Origin: Massilia sp. Bi118
Lineage (GTDB): Bacteria; Pseudomonadota; Gammaproteobacteria; Burkholderiales; Burkholderiaceae_D
Reading direction: 5' to 3'
DNA: 64,000 bases
NCBI RefSeq assembly: GCF_918697865.1
Contig: NZ_CAKKMV010000012.1
Location: 124,001 to 188,000, forward strand
The notes under the pieces are model-generated. The model was not told where the DNA came from. It saw only the letters and a program-made list of their open reading frames with translations, and made no database searches. A program made the translations under genes and the position numbers. Shown one piece after another: positions 36,901-46,117 of this stretch (positions within the stretch are counted from its first letter, which is position 1; each line of letters starts with the position of its first letter).

Positions 36901-37287
36901 ATGAAAAGGGTGACTGGGATAGGCGGCATTTTCTTCAACGCGAAGGACCCGGCGACGATGCGCGCCTGGTACAAGCAGCACCTCGGCATCGACGTGATGG
37001 ACTGGGGCGGCACCGCCTTCAGCTGGAGCGACGACGAGGGCAAGCCGACCGGCGGCATGACGGTCTGGTCGATCAACGGGGCCGACACCACGCTCTACGA
37101 CCCCAGCAAGTCCACCTTCATGATCAACTACCGCGTGGCCGACCTGGCCGCGCTGCTGCAGGCTCTGCGCGAGGAGGGCTGCCAGGTGCTGGACAAGCTT
37201 GAAGATGGGGAATACGGCAAGTTCGGCTGGGTCATCGACCCCGAAGGCAACAAGGTCGAGCTGTGGGAGCCGCCGCCGGGGCAGTAA
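36901..37287 (+). CDS. VOC (glyoxalase/bleomycin-resistance fold) protein
   Basis: 128 residues. Two beta-alpha-beta-beta-beta modules: ITGIGGIFFNAKDPATMRAW-like opening and FMINYRVADLAALLQALREEG, closing with GKFGWVIDPEGNKVELWEPP, which is the family's signature end. Small metal-dependent enzymes or binding proteins of varied substrate; none can be assigned. ATG preceded by GGAGAT. Divergent from the CoA-transferase gene. Confidence 0.9.
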   Translation: MKRVTGIGGIFFNAKDPATMRAWYKQHLGIDVMDWGGTAFSWSDDEGKPTGGMTVWSINGADTTLYDPSKSTFMINYRVADLAALLQALREEGCQVLDKLEDGEYGKFGWVIDPEGNKVELWEPPPGQ

Positions 37288-37372
37288 GCCTTCACGCCGG
37301 GGGAGGACAGGCGCGCGCCCTCCGCCCCCGCAGCGGCCGATAATGGACTCATCCAGCTTAACGAGGTGAGCC

Positions 37373-38158
37373 ATGAGACAGTTCCTCATCCCCGGCGCCA
37401 TGGCGCTGTCCGCGCTGCTTGCCGGCACGGCCGCCCAGGCGCGTCAAACCCAGGCGCAGCCGCAAGTCCAAACCCCACAGCAAACCCAGCAGGCAAACCA
37501 GGCCCGCCAGCAGGCCGAATCCTTCCTGCGCAAGGAGGAATCCGCCGCCACCGGGCGCCAGACCCAGAGCACCGACCGCGCCAACCAGGACGCCACCGTC
37601 GCCGACGAAGCCGCCGGCCACAGCGATGCCGCCCGGCCCGCGCGCAGCACGAGCCCTAACGCGCTCCCGCCATCCACGCGGCCGAGCGGCAGTACGCAGG
37701 TGCCCAGCTACGGCCCGGTACTGAACCCGCGCCAGCCGCAGGCCGCCGATCCGGCGCGCAAGGACCCGGCCGAGGTCCACGACGAGACCGACAGCCTGAC
37801 GCGCGAGGCGCCGCCCCCGCAGTCGCAGCCGCCATCGCAGCAGCCGAAGCCGAAGCAGCAGAAGCAGGCCAGGCAGGCCCCGCGCCGGCGCGAAGCCTGG
37901 CAGCCGGCGGGTCCGCTGGCGCCGCGTCCGCTGAGCGGCAACGAGGCCGCGGCGATCGGTTATGGCGCCGTCCCGGTGCCGGCGCCGGCCCAGGCGCCCC
38001 AGCCGGTGCTGCCGAGTACGACGCTGCTGAATTCCTGCGTCGGCGGCGCCTGCCGCGATGCTGCCGGCGCCACCTACAACCTCGGCACCACCGGGTCCGG
38101 CGTCAACAGCGCGGGACGGCCATGCACCCGTAATGGCGCGACCGTCCAGTGCTTGTAA
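37373..38158 (+). CDS. Exported Gln/Pro-rich low-complexity protein
   Basis: 261 residues. Signal peptide (MRQFLIPGAMALSALLAGTA, ending AQA), then a long low-complexity region rich in Gln, Pro and Ala (residues about 24-190). The last 50 residues are a distinct Cys-containing tail (NSCVGGACRDAAGATYNLG ... CTRNGATVQCL, four Cys), which might form a small disulfide-bonded knot. No family recognised; the tail may be the functional part. Start by GAGGTGAGCC before the ATG. Confidence 0.7.
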   Translation: MRQFLIPGAMALSALLAGTAAQARQTQAQPQVQTPQQTQQANQARQQAESFLRKEESAATGRQTQSTDRANQDATVADEAAGHSDAARPARSTSPNALPPSTRPSGSTQVPSYGPVLNPRQPQAADPARKDPAEVHDETDSLTREAPPPQSQPPSQQPKPKQQKQARQAPRRREAWQPAGPLAPRPLSGNEAAAIGYGAVPVPAPAQAPQPVLPSTTLLNSCVGGACRDAAGATYNLGTTGSGVNSAGRPCTRNGATVQCL

Positions 38159-38197
38159 ACATGGCGTTGCGGGCTGAAGCTCGCTACAATCCGGGAG

Positions 38198-38219
38198 TTG
38201 ACGTTTACGTAAACGTTAG
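38198..38219. promoter_or_regulatory. Palindromic operator upstream of the SDR gene (LiuR-like)
   Basis: A perfect 16-base palindrome ACGTTTACGTAAACGT at 38201-38216, preceded by TTG and followed by TAG. This closely resembles the site of LiuR, the MerR-type regulator of branched-chain amino acid and fatty-acid degradation genes in proteobacteria. A TACAAT hexamer (38185-38190) lies just upstream. The next gene is a 3-hydroxyacyl-CoA dehydrogenase-type SDR, which fits that regulon. Regulator identity is inferred from memory of the motif. Confidence 0.6.
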
Positions 38220-38249
38220 AACCATCCAATACCCGGAGGAGACAGCAGC

Positions 38250-39017
38250 ATGCAGATTCAGAACAATGTATTCATCGTCACCGGCGGCGCGTCGGGCCTG
38301 GGCGCCGCCACCGCGCGCATGATCGTGGACGCCGGCGGCATGGTCGTGCTGGCCGATGTGCAGGCGGAAGCCGGCGAGAAGCTGGCCGCCGAGCTGGGCG
38401 CCGGCAAGGCCCGTTTCGTGAAGTGCGACGTGACCTCGGAAGCAGATGGCATGGCCGTGGTCGAAGCGGCCACCGCCATGGGCACGGTCCGCGGCCTGGT
38501 CAACTGCGCCGGCGTGGCGCCGGCCATCAAGACCGTCGGCAAGGACGGCCCGCACCCGCTGGACGCCTTCCAGCGCGCGATCAACATCAACCTGGTCGGC
38601 ACCTTCAACATGTGCCGCCTGGCGGCCGACGCCATGGGCAAGACCGAAGGCCTGGAGCACGGCGAGCGCGGCGTGATCATCAACACCGCCTCGGTTGCGG
38701 CCTTCGACGGCCAGATCGGCCAGGCCGCCTATGGCGCCTCGAAGGCCGGCGTGGCAGGCATGACGCTGCCGATGGCGCGCGACCTGTCGCGCAGCGGCAT
38801 TCGCGTGATGACCATCGCCCCGGGCATCTTCGAGACCCCGATGCTGATGGGCATGCCGCAGGAAGTGCGCGACGCGCTCGGCAAGATGGTCCCGTTCCCC
38901 CAGCGTCTGGGCATGCCGGGCGAATACGCCCACCTGGCGAAGACCATCATCGAAAACACGATGCTGAACGGCGAAACCATCCGCCTGGATGGCGCGATCC
39001 GCATGCAGCCGAAGTAA
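38250..39017 (+). CDS. SDR family, 3-hydroxyacyl-CoA dehydrogenase (HSD10-like)
   Basis: 255 residues. NAD-binding [14 protein letters not shown] and LADVQ (an acidic Asp at strand 2, NAD preference), [10 protein letters not shown], Ser in [21 protein letters not shown] with Tyr-x3-Lys, and the [18 protein letters not shown] loop known from type-2 3-hydroxyacyl-CoA dehydrogenases (HSD10-like). It oxidises 3-hydroxyacyl-CoA in short or branched-chain acid breakdown. Strong ribosome site GGAGGAGAC. The LiuR-like palindrome upstream supports the metabolic role. Confidence 0.9.
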   Translation: MQIQNNVFIVTGGASGLGAATARMIVDAGGMVVLADVQAEAGEKLAAELGAGKARFVKCDVTSEADGMAVVEAATAMGTVRGLVNCAGVAPAIKTVGKDGPHPLDAFQRAININLVGTFNMCRLAADAMGKTEGLEHGERGVIINTASVAAFDGQIGQAAYGASKAGVAGMTLPMARDLSRSGIRVMTIAPGIFETPMLMGMPQEVRDALGKMVPFPQRLGMPGEYAHLAKTIIENTMLNGETIRLDGAIRMQPK

Positions 39018-39124
39018 GCCTGCATGTGAGCGCTTTGCCAATTTAGGGTAGGATGCTCCGTGATATCGGGCGCGCAGGTCGGCCACATCGCCGGCCGCGC
39101 GCCCTGTTTTTTCCGGAGAACCGA

Positions 39125-40906
39125 ATGACCCTGAAGCTGCTTGCCCTTGCCGCCGTCCTGGCCGGCACCCAGATCCAAGTCCCCGTCCTCGCCCAGGACT
39201 CGCTCCAGAAATCCCCCGAGGCCGGCACCGGTTTCACCGAAAAAGCCGGCTGGGCCGCGCGCAAGTACATGGTCGCGGCCGCCAATCCGCTGGCGGTCGA
39301 GGCGGGTTACGAAATGCTGAAGCAGGGCGGCACGGCAATCGACGCCGGCATCGCGTCCCAGCTGGTGCTGACCCTGGTCGAGCCGCAGTCGTCCGGCATC
39401 GGCGGCGGCGCCTTCCTGATGTATTACGACGGCAAGAAGGTGCAGGCCTACGACGGCCGCGAGACCGCGCCTTCAAAGGCCGACGAGCACCTGTTCCAGC
39501 ATCCGGATGGCACGCCGCTGTCGCGCACCGAGGGTATCGTCGGCGGCCGTTCTACCGGCGCGCCGGGCGTGCTGCGCATGATGGAACTGGCCCACCGCCA
39601 GCACGGCAAGCTGCCCTGGAAGACCCTGTTCGGGCCGGCAATCCGCCTGTCCGAGAACGGTTTCAAGGTCAGCCCGCGCCTGAACGGCCTGCTGGCCTGG
39701 GATCCCTACATCCGCAAGGACCCGGCCGCGCGCGCCTATTTTTACGGCCCGGACGGCAAGCCGCGTCCGGTCGGCTATCTGCTGAAGAACCCGGAGCTGG
39801 CCAAGACCCTGCGCGAGATCGCCGAGGGCGGCGCCGAGGTCTTCTATAAAGGCCGGATCGCGCGCGACATCGAGGCCAAGGTCAGGAGCCACCCGACCAA
39901 TCCGGGCCTGCTCACCGCCGCCGACATCGCCGCCTATCAGCCCAAGCTGCGCGAGCCGGTCTGCAACGATTACCGCAGCTACACCGTGTGCGGTATGCCG
40001 CCGCCGTCCTCGGGCGGCATCGCCGTGGCCCAGATGCTGGGCATGTTCGAGACCCGCGACATGAAGGCGCTGGCGCCAAGCAAGGGCATCCCGGGCGCCG
40101 ACGCGGTGCACGTGTTCTCGGAAGTCGGGCGCCTGGCCTATGCCGACCGCGACCGCTACGCCGCCGACACCGACTTCGTGCCGCTGCCGGGTCGCGGCAT
40201 CCCGGCCCTGCTGGACAAGAACTACCTGGCCAGGCGCGCCAGCCTGATCGGGCCGCGCTCGATGGGCAAGGCAGAAGCCGGCAACCCGCCGGGTGTCGAG
40301 ACCGCCTGGAACTGGGGCCTGGACAATTCGATCGAAGCCCACTCGACCTCGCACATCGTGGCGGTCGACCAGTACGGCGCCGGCCTGTCGATGACCACCA
40401 GCGTCGAGGATGCCTTCGGCTCGCGCCAGATGGTCGACGGCTTCATCCTCAACAACCAGCTGACCGACTTTTCCTTCGACTCGAAGGATGCCAGCGGCCC
40501 GATCGCCAACCGCGTCGAGCCGGGCAAGCGGCCGCGCAGCGCGATGAGCCCGACCATCGTCTTCGACAAGAAGACCGGCCGCTTCGTCGAGGCGATCGGT
40601 TCGCCGGGCGGCCCGCTGATCATCAACTACGTGGCCAAGGTCCTGGTCGGCACCCTCGACTGGGGCCTGAACATGCAGGAGGCGATCGCCTTGCCGAACT
40701 TCGGCAGCCGCAACGGTCCGACCGAGCTCGAAGCAGGGCGCTTCCCCTCCGCGACCATCGAGCAGTTGAAGGCCCGCGGGCATGCCATCCGCATCGGCGA
40801 ACAGACCTCCGGCCTGCAGGGCATCGAGCGCATGGATATCCATGGCGTGTCGCTGTGGTTCGGCGGCGCCGATCCGCGCCGCGAAGGTGTGGCAAAAGGC
40901 GACTAA
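39125..40906 (+). CDS. ggt: Gamma-glutamyltransferase
   Basis: 593 residues, exported (signal MTLKLLALAAVLAGTQIQVP, ending VLA). An N-terminal nucleophile hydrolase synthesised as a precursor that cleaves itself before the catalytic Thr of HSTSHIVAVD (the Thr of the STSH motif). Other conserved parts: PLAVEAGYEMLKQGGTAIDA, SSGIGGGAFLMYYD, GRETAP, PPPSSGGIAVAQMLGM and the C-terminal GSPGGPLIINYV. It hydrolyses or transfers gamma-glutamyl groups such as glutathione in the periplasm. ATG follows GGAGAACCG. Confidence 0.95.
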   Translation: MTLKLLALAAVLAGTQIQVPVLAQDSLQKSPEAGTGFTEKAGWAARKYMVAAANPLAVEAGYEMLKQGGTAIDAGIASQLVLTLVEPQSSGIGGGAFLMYYDGKKVQAYDGRETAPSKADEHLFQHPDGTPLSRTEGIVGGRSTGAPGVLRMMELAHRQHGKLPWKTLFGPAIRLSENGFKVSPRLNGLLAWDPYIRKDPAARAYFYGPDGKPRPVGYLLKNPELAKTLREIAEGGAEVFYKGRIARDIEAKVRSHPTNPGLLTAADIAAYQPKLREPVCNDYRSYTVCGMPPPSSGGIAVAQMLGMFETRDMKALAPSKGIPGADAVHVFSEVGRLAYADRDRYAADTDFVPLPGRGIPALLDKNYLARRASLIGPRSMGKAEAGNPPGVETAWNWGLDNSIEAHSTSHIVAVDQYGAGLSMTTSVEDAFGSRQMVDGFILNNQLTDFSFDSKDASGPIANRVEPGKRPRSAMSPTIVFDKKTGRFVEAIGSPGGPLIINYVAKVLVGTLDWGLNMQEAIALPNFGSRNGPTELEAGRFPSATIEQLKARGHAIRIGEQTSGLQGIERMDIHGVSLWFGGADPRREGVAKGD

Positions 40907-40930
40907 AGCGATGGCAAAAGACTAATTATT

Positions 40931-40970
40931 CCACTCGGTAGGGTCAGAGTTTGTTACTCTTGCCGAGTGG
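40931..40970. promoter_or_regulatory. Nested inverted repeat between ggt and the hybrid kinase gene
   Basis: Outer arms CCACTCGG (40931-40938) / CCGAGTGG (40963-40970) enclose inner arms AGAGT / ACTCT (40946-40960). It lies in the short gap just before the kinase gene; the alternative GTG start (40967) falls within the right arm. It could be an operator or a leader hairpin that hides the start; no T-run follows, so it is not a typical terminator. Confidence 0.45.
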
Positions 40971-40987
40971 ATATTAAACAAGACTTC

Positions 40988-43900
40988 ATGGGGCGCTTGC
41001 TGCAGCGCCTTTGCTCGTTGCTGGTGCTTGCGCTGGCCTGCCTGCTGGGCGGGTCGGCGCTCGCCGCGCCGGCGCCGACCCTGCGCTTCGAGCACCTGTC
41101 CGTGGAGGACGGCCTGGCCCAGGAATCGGTGCTGGCGATCGTCCAAGACCGCGACGGTTTCATGTGGTTCGGCACCCAGTCGGGCCTGTCGCGCTACGAC
41201 GGCTATCGCTTCACCAATTTCCGCAACGTGGTCGGCGATCCGACGTCGCTGCCCAACAACTGGGTGCGCGTGCTGTATGCCGACCGCAAGGGAAGGCTGT
41301 GGATCGGCACCGACGGCGGCCTTGCGCTCTACCATCCGGAGAGCGGCAGCTTTTCGAATTATCTTCCCGACGAGCCGGCCAAGCGCGGCAACGGCAACCG
41401 CCACATCCGCGCCATCGCTGACGACGGCAAGGAAGGGCTGTGGCTGGCCACCGGCGACGGCCTGCAGCACTTCGACATCGCCACCAAGCGCTTCGCCACC
41501 TGGCACCACGTGCCCGGCGTGACCGACAGCCTGGTTTCCGACAAGCTGACTTCGCTGGCGCTGGCGCCGGACGGCCGCCTGTGGATCGGCAGCATGAGCG
41601 GGCTGGACAGCCTGGCGCCGGACCTGATGCGCTTCAGCCACCACCCGTCCCCGCAGGGCGGCAAGTTCGACGCGGTGCAGACCCTGCTGCTGGATGCCAG
41701 CAAGCGCCTGTGGATCGGCAGCCTGGCCGGCCTCGAGCGCCGCGCGCTGGACCAGCCGGACAGCGTCACCCGCTTCGACGAGGCGGAAGGCATGCCGCAC
41801 GGCGATATCGGCATTCTGTACCAGGACGCCCAGCGCCAGGTCTGGGTCGGCACCCACGACCGCGGCCTGTACCGCTGGCTGCCCGCGGCCAGCCGCTTCG
41901 AGCATTATCCGCACCGCATCACCGACCAGTACAGCCTGGGCGACAACCAGGTCTCGGCCCTGTACGGCGACCGGGTCGGCACCTTCTGGGTCGGCACCTG
42001 GTCCAACGGCGTCTCGCGCGCCGACCTCGGCGGCGGCGGCTTCGCCCGCATCAAGCGCGGCCCGGACCTGCCTGCCACGCTCAACGACAACAAGGTGCGC
42101 GGCATCGCCTGGGACGGCGCCGGCAAGCTGTGGCTGGCCAGCAGCGGTGGCCTGCATCATTTCGATCCGGCGACAGGGCAGGAGAAGACCTACCGCCTGG
42201 CGGCCGGGTCCGACGCGGCCTCGGAAACCACGGCCTACGCGGTGGCCCCGGCGCCGGACGGCACGCTGTGGGTGGGCGCGCAGAACGGCCTGATCCGCTT
42301 CGACCCGAAGAGCGGCCGGATGACCCGCCGCCAGCTGGTGCCGGGCGACGTCGACGCCAACTACGTGCGCAACCTGATGCTGGCGCACGACGGCATGCTG
42401 TGGATCGCCACCCGCGGTGGCCTGCACAGTCTCGACCCCAGGACCGGCAAGCTGAGCACCTGGCAGCACGATCCGGCGGTGGGCGCGAGCCTGGCCGACA
42501 ACGTGGTGCGGCCGATGCTGGAAGACCGCGAAGGCCGGCTGTGGATCGGCACCTTCGACGGCCTCGACCTGCTCGACCGCGCGACCGGCAAGTTCCGCCA
42601 CTTCCGCCACGATCCGAACGACCCCACCAGCCTCAGTCACGACGAGGTCCATTACCTGATGGAGGACCGCCACGGCACCCTGTGGGTCGGCACCGCGGTC
42701 GGCGTGAACAAGATGGTGATCGGCAGCGACGGCACCCCGCGCTTCCAGCGCTACACCAGCGCCGACGGCCTGGTCGACGATGCGGTGGCGGCGATGCTGG
42801 AAGACCAGGACGGCCAGATCTGGGTCAGCACCTCCAGCAATATCGCGCGGCTGGACCCGGTCAGCGGCAGCTGGCGCCTCTACGACGCCGCCGACGGCAC
42901 CATCGAGGGCGCCTATTTCGACGCATCATGCCTGCGCGCGCCCGACGGCACGCTGTACTTCGGCGGCATGAACGGCATCACCGCCTTCCATCCGCGCGCG
43001 CTGCACGACAACCTGATCGCGCCGCGCGCCGTGATCACCGGCCTGCGCATCTTTGGCGAGCCGGTGCAGAAGCGCCATCCGGGCCTGGTCTCGTGGCCGA
43101 TCGAACGCGCGGCCGGGATCACGCTGTCCGCGTCGGACGCCGTGTTCTCGCTGGAGTTCTCGGCGCTGCATTTCGCGGCGCCGCAGCGCAACCGCTTCGC
43201 CTACCGCCTGGCCGGCTTCGACCAGGACTGGACCGCCGCCGACGCCGGCAAGCGCTTCGCCACCTACACCAACCTCGACCCGGGCCACTACACCTTCCAG
43301 GTGCGCGCCGCCAACAAGGACGGGGTCTGGAGCGATGCCCCGGCCAGTTTCGAGATCACGGTGCTGCCGCCGTACTGGAAGACCTGGTGGTTCCGCGCCC
43401 TGGTCGCGCTGCTGGTGGTGGGCATCGGCTACGGCATCTTCCGCATCCGCGTGGACGGACTGCGGCGCCAGAAGGACCAGCTCGAGGTCCAGGTCAGCGC
43501 CCGTACCGAGCGCATCGAGCAGCAGAACCGCCTGCTCGAGCACCAGACCGCCGAGCTGCGCGAGCAGCAGCGCCAGGTGCGCCGCCGTACCGACGAGCTG
43601 GCGCGCGCCAACGGCGCCCTGCAGGAAAACGAGGAGCGCCTGTACCAGGCCAAGCGGCGCGCCGAAGATGCGACGCGCCAGAAGTCCGAGTTCCTGGCCA
43701 ACATGAGCCACGAGATGCGCACCCCGCTGGCCGGCGTGATCGGCATGCTCGGCTTTGCGCTGCGCGACGGCCAGCTGAAGGATTCCACGCGCGAGCAGAT
43801 CCTGCGCGGCCAGGCCAACGCCCAGTCGCTGCTGGCGATCATCAACGACCTGCTGGACTTCTCGAAGATCGAGGCCGGCAAGCTGACCATCGAGAACATC

Positions 43901-45250
43901 GACTTCGCCCTCGATGAAAGCATTGGCCACGTCGTGACCCTGTTCGAAGAGCAGGCCGGCGCCCACAGCGTGGGCTTCGCGGTCCACCTCGACCAGGACC
44001 TGCCGCGCTTCGTGGTGGGCGATCCGACCCGCCTGCGCCAGGTGCTGGTCAACCTGGTCGGCAATGCGTTCAAGTTCACCGAGAACGGCACCGTCACGGT
44101 GCGGGTCGAGCGCCGCCCGGAAGACCAGACGGACGCCCAGGGCCGCAACATGATCCGCTTCTCGGTCGAGGACACTGGCATCGGCATCGAGCCGGATGCG
44201 CTGCCGCGCCTGTTCCAGCAGTTCGAGCAGGCCGACGCCACCACCACCCGCCGCTACGGCGGCACCGGCCTGGGCCTGGCGATCTGCCGCCAGCTGGTGG
44301 AGCTGATGGGCGGGGCTATCGGCGCCGCCAGCACGCCGGGCGAAGGCTCGACCTTCAGCTTCGTGCTGCCGCTGGCCGACGGCGTACAGCCGCCGGTGGT
44401 GGAGCAGGTGCCGCTCGAGCCGCATACGCACCGCCTGCGCGTGCTGTGCGCCGAGGATTACCCGACCAACCAGATCATCGTGCGCACCATGCTGGAAGAG
44501 CTGGGCCACCAGGTGGACGTGGTCGACAACGGCGCGCTTGCCGTGGCGGCCTGCGCGCGCACCCGCTACGACCTGATCCTGATGGACGGCCGCATGCCGG
44601 AGATGGACGGCGCCACCGCCACCCGCCTGATCCGCGCCGGCGGCCCGATCGAGGCCCCGGTGCTGGACCAGAGCCTGATGATCGTGGCCCTGACCGCCAA
44701 CGCCAGCGAGGAAGACCGCTCGCGCTACCTGGCCTGCGGCATGGACGCCTTCCTCACCAAGCCGATCGACGACGCCCATCTGCACTTCCACCTGAGCCGC
44801 GCGATCGAGCGCCAGCTGCAACGCGGCATCGCGCTGCAGCCCATGGTGCCGCCTGAAGTGCGCGGCCCGGCCATGCCGAGCACGGCCGACCTCGATGCGA
44901 TGTTCGGTGTGGTCAGCGGCCCGCCGGCCTCGCCGCAGGCGCCGGACGTGCCGCCGCGCTACGGCCGCCGCGCCACCGACCTGAAGGGGCGGATGCGCGC
45001 CGCCTTCGCCGCCGACCTGCCGCGCCGCCGCGGCGAGCTCGATGCGGCGCTGGCGGCCGGCGACCTCGACACCTGCGGCCGCTTGCTGCACGGCATGCGG
45101 GGCAGCGCCGGCTACCTCGGTGAAGCCGAGCTGCACCAGCTTTGTACCGAACTCGAGCGCGACGCCGACAACGGCCGCCTGGACCAGCTCAAGACGCGCC
45201 TGCCCAGGTTATTGAACATGCTGGCCCGTTTCGAAGAAACCACAGCCTAA
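40988..45250 (+). CDS. Two-component-propeller hybrid histidine kinase with HPt
   Basis: 1420 residues. Order: signal peptide ([20 protein letters not shown]); about 14 two-component propeller repeats with motifs like LWIGT (residues 40-640); a Y_Y_Y Ig-like domain ([20 protein letters not shown]); a transmembrane helix near residue 800-820 ([16 protein letters not shown]); coiled coil; HisKA with His908 ([12 protein letters not shown]); HATPase ([18 protein letters not shown]); a receiver with phospho-Asp1200 ([13 protein letters not shown]); and a C-terminal HPt with His1368 ([13 protein letters not shown]). All phosphorelay residues are intact. This kinase type often senses external polysaccharides or nutrients in the periplasm. 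Start is ATG at 40988; a GTG at 40967 adds seven residues, and neither has a clear ribosome site. Confidence 0.93.
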   Translation: MGRLLQRLCSLLVLALACLLGGSALAAPAPTLRFEHLSVEDGLAQESVLAIVQDRDGFMWFGTQSGLSRYDGYRFTNFRNVVGDPTSLPNNWVRVLYADRKGRLWIGTDGGLALYHPESGSFSNYLPDEPAKRGNGNRHIRAIADDGKEGLWLATGDGLQHFDIATKRFATWHHVPGVTDSLVSDKLTSLALAPDGRLWIGSMSGLDSLAPDLMRFSHHPSPQGGKFDAVQTLLLDASKRLWIGSLAGLERRALDQPDSVTRFDEAEGMPHGDIGILYQDAQRQVWVGTHDRGLYRWLPAASRFEHYPHRITDQYSLGDNQVSALYGDRVGTFWVGTWSNGVSRADLGGGGFARIKRGPDLPATLNDNKVRGIAWDGAGKLWLASSGGLHHFDPATGQEKTYRLAAGSDAASETTAYAVAPAPDGTLWVGAQNGLIRFDPKSGRMTRRQLVPGDVDANYVRNLMLAHDGMLWIATRGGLHSLDPRTGKLSTWQHDPAVGASLADNVVRPMLEDREGRLWIGTFDGLDLLDRATGKFRHFRHDPNDPTSLSHDEVHYLMEDRHGTLWVGTAVGVNKMVIGSDGTPRFQRYTSADGLVDDAVAAMLEDQDGQIWVSTSSNIARLDPVSGSWRLYDAADGTIEGAYFDASCLRAPDGTLYFGGMNGITAFHPRALHDNLIAPRAVITGLRIFGEPVQKRHPGLVSWPIERAAGITLSASDAVFSLEFSALHFAAPQRNRFAYRLAGFDQDWTAADAGKRFATYTNLDPGHYTFQVRAANKDGVWSDAPASFEITVLPPYWKTWWFRALVALLVVGIGYGIFRIRVDGLRRQKDQLEVQVSARTERIEQQNRLLEHQTAELREQQRQVRRRTDELARANGALQENEERLYQAKRRAEDATRQKSEFLANMSHEMRTPLAGVIGMLGFALRDGQLKDSTREQILRGQANAQSLLAIINDLLDFSKIEAGKLTIENIDFALDESIGHVVTLFEEQAGAHSVGFAVHLDQDLPRFVVGDPTRLRQVLVNLVGNAFKFTENGTVTVRVERRPEDQTDAQGRNMIRFSVEDTGIGIEPDALPRLFQQFEQADATTTRRYGGTGLGLAICRQLVELMGGAIGAASTPGEGSTFSFVLPLADGVQPPVVEQVPLEPHTHRLRVLCAEDYPTNQIIVRTMLEELGHQVDVVDNGALAVAACARTRYDLILMDGRMPEMDGATATRLIRAGGPIEAPVLDQSLMIVALTANASEEDRSRYLACGMDAFLTKPIDDAHLHFHLSRAIERQLQRGIALQPMVPPEVRGPAMPSTADLDAMFGVVSGPPASPQAPDVPPRYGRRATDLKGRMRAAFAADLPRRRGELDAALAAGDLDTCGRLLHGMRGSAGYLGEAELHQLCTELERDADNGRLDQLKTRLPRLLNMLARFEETTA

Positions 45251-45315
45251 ATCGTGCGCACCGGCGTGCTCTGTATAATTTGCTTCATAACAATAGTGAG
45301 ATCGGCGGAGGCGCG

Positions 45316-46020
45316 GTGAAAGTTCTGATAGTCGATGACGACGTGGTATCGCGCATGATGCTGATGCACATGATCGACAGCGCCGGCAGCTACGACGTGC
45401 TGGAAGCCGAGGACGGCGAGGAAGCCTGGCAGCATCTCGACACCGGCGCGCGCCCGGCGATGCTGTTCTGCGATTTGCGCATGCCGCGCCTGTCCGGCAT
45501 GGAGCTGCTGGCCCGGGTCAAGGCCGACGAGCGCTTTGCCGGGCTGCCTTTCGTGCTGGTCTCGGCGGCCGCCGACGGCGCCACCATGGAGCAGGCGCTC
45601 GGCCTGGGCGCCAACGGCTACATCGTCAAGCCCTTCGACGGCGACAAGGTGCGCGGTTTCCTCGACGGCCTGGCCAGGGCTGAGGAAAGCCCGGACGAAA
45701 GCCCGGAGGCCACCCTGCGCCGCCTGGGCATCGACGCCGGCCGCCTGCTGCTCTACCTGGGCGGCCTGCACCGCCAGCTGGCCGGCGCCGGCGCCGATCT
45801 CGCGCAGATGCTGGCGGCCGGCCAGCCCGACCCCGTGCGCGCCCACCTGGGGCGGCTGGCCGAAGGCTGCCGCACGCTCGGCCTGCTGCGGGCCGCCGCC
45901 GCGCTCGAGACCCAGGCCGCCTTGCCGCTGACCGCCGCGGCCACCGCCAGTGTGCTCGAGTCCGCCTGCGCCGCGGTGCTGCGCCAGCTCGAGGCGGCAC
46001 GGCGCCTGGCGCCGCTCTAG
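45316..46020 (+). CDS. Response regulator with a degenerate HPt-like tail
   Basis: 234 residues from a GTG start with GGAGGCGCG upstream (a good ribosome site). Receiver domain: DDD at 7-9, phospho-Asp53 in LFCDLRMPRLSG, SAAADG and IVKPFDG (Lys). Residues about 130-230 form a helical bundle that resembles an HPt domain, but at the place of the phospho-His (the H-x-x-K/R-G of HPt) the sequence is LGRLAEGCRTLGLL, without a clear His. It has no DNA-binding output. It follows the hybrid kinase after 65 bases and may accept its phosphate or titrate it. Confidence 0.85.
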   Translation: MKVLIVDDDVVSRMMLMHMIDSAGSYDVLEAEDGEEAWQHLDTGARPAMLFCDLRMPRLSGMELLARVKADERFAGLPFVLVSAAADGATMEQALGLGANGYIVKPFDGDKVRGFLDGLARAEESPDESPEATLRRLGIDAGRLLLYLGGLHRQLAGAGADLAQMLAAGQPDPVRAHLGRLAEGCRTLGLLRAAAALETQAALPLTAAATASVLESACAAVLRQLEAARRLAPL

Positions 46021-46117
46021 CGCGCGTCACCGCACAGACCGCTTTTGGCAGGCTGTGCCAATTGCGCGCCGTCCGGAAGTAATTTCTTATTACAATTACC
46101 CGGATGAGTGTTTTTCC

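Noticed and set aside
42926-45136. Long frame opposite the propeller hybrid kinase
   Set aside because: Shadow of a certain gene, same compositional bias as other antisense frames here.
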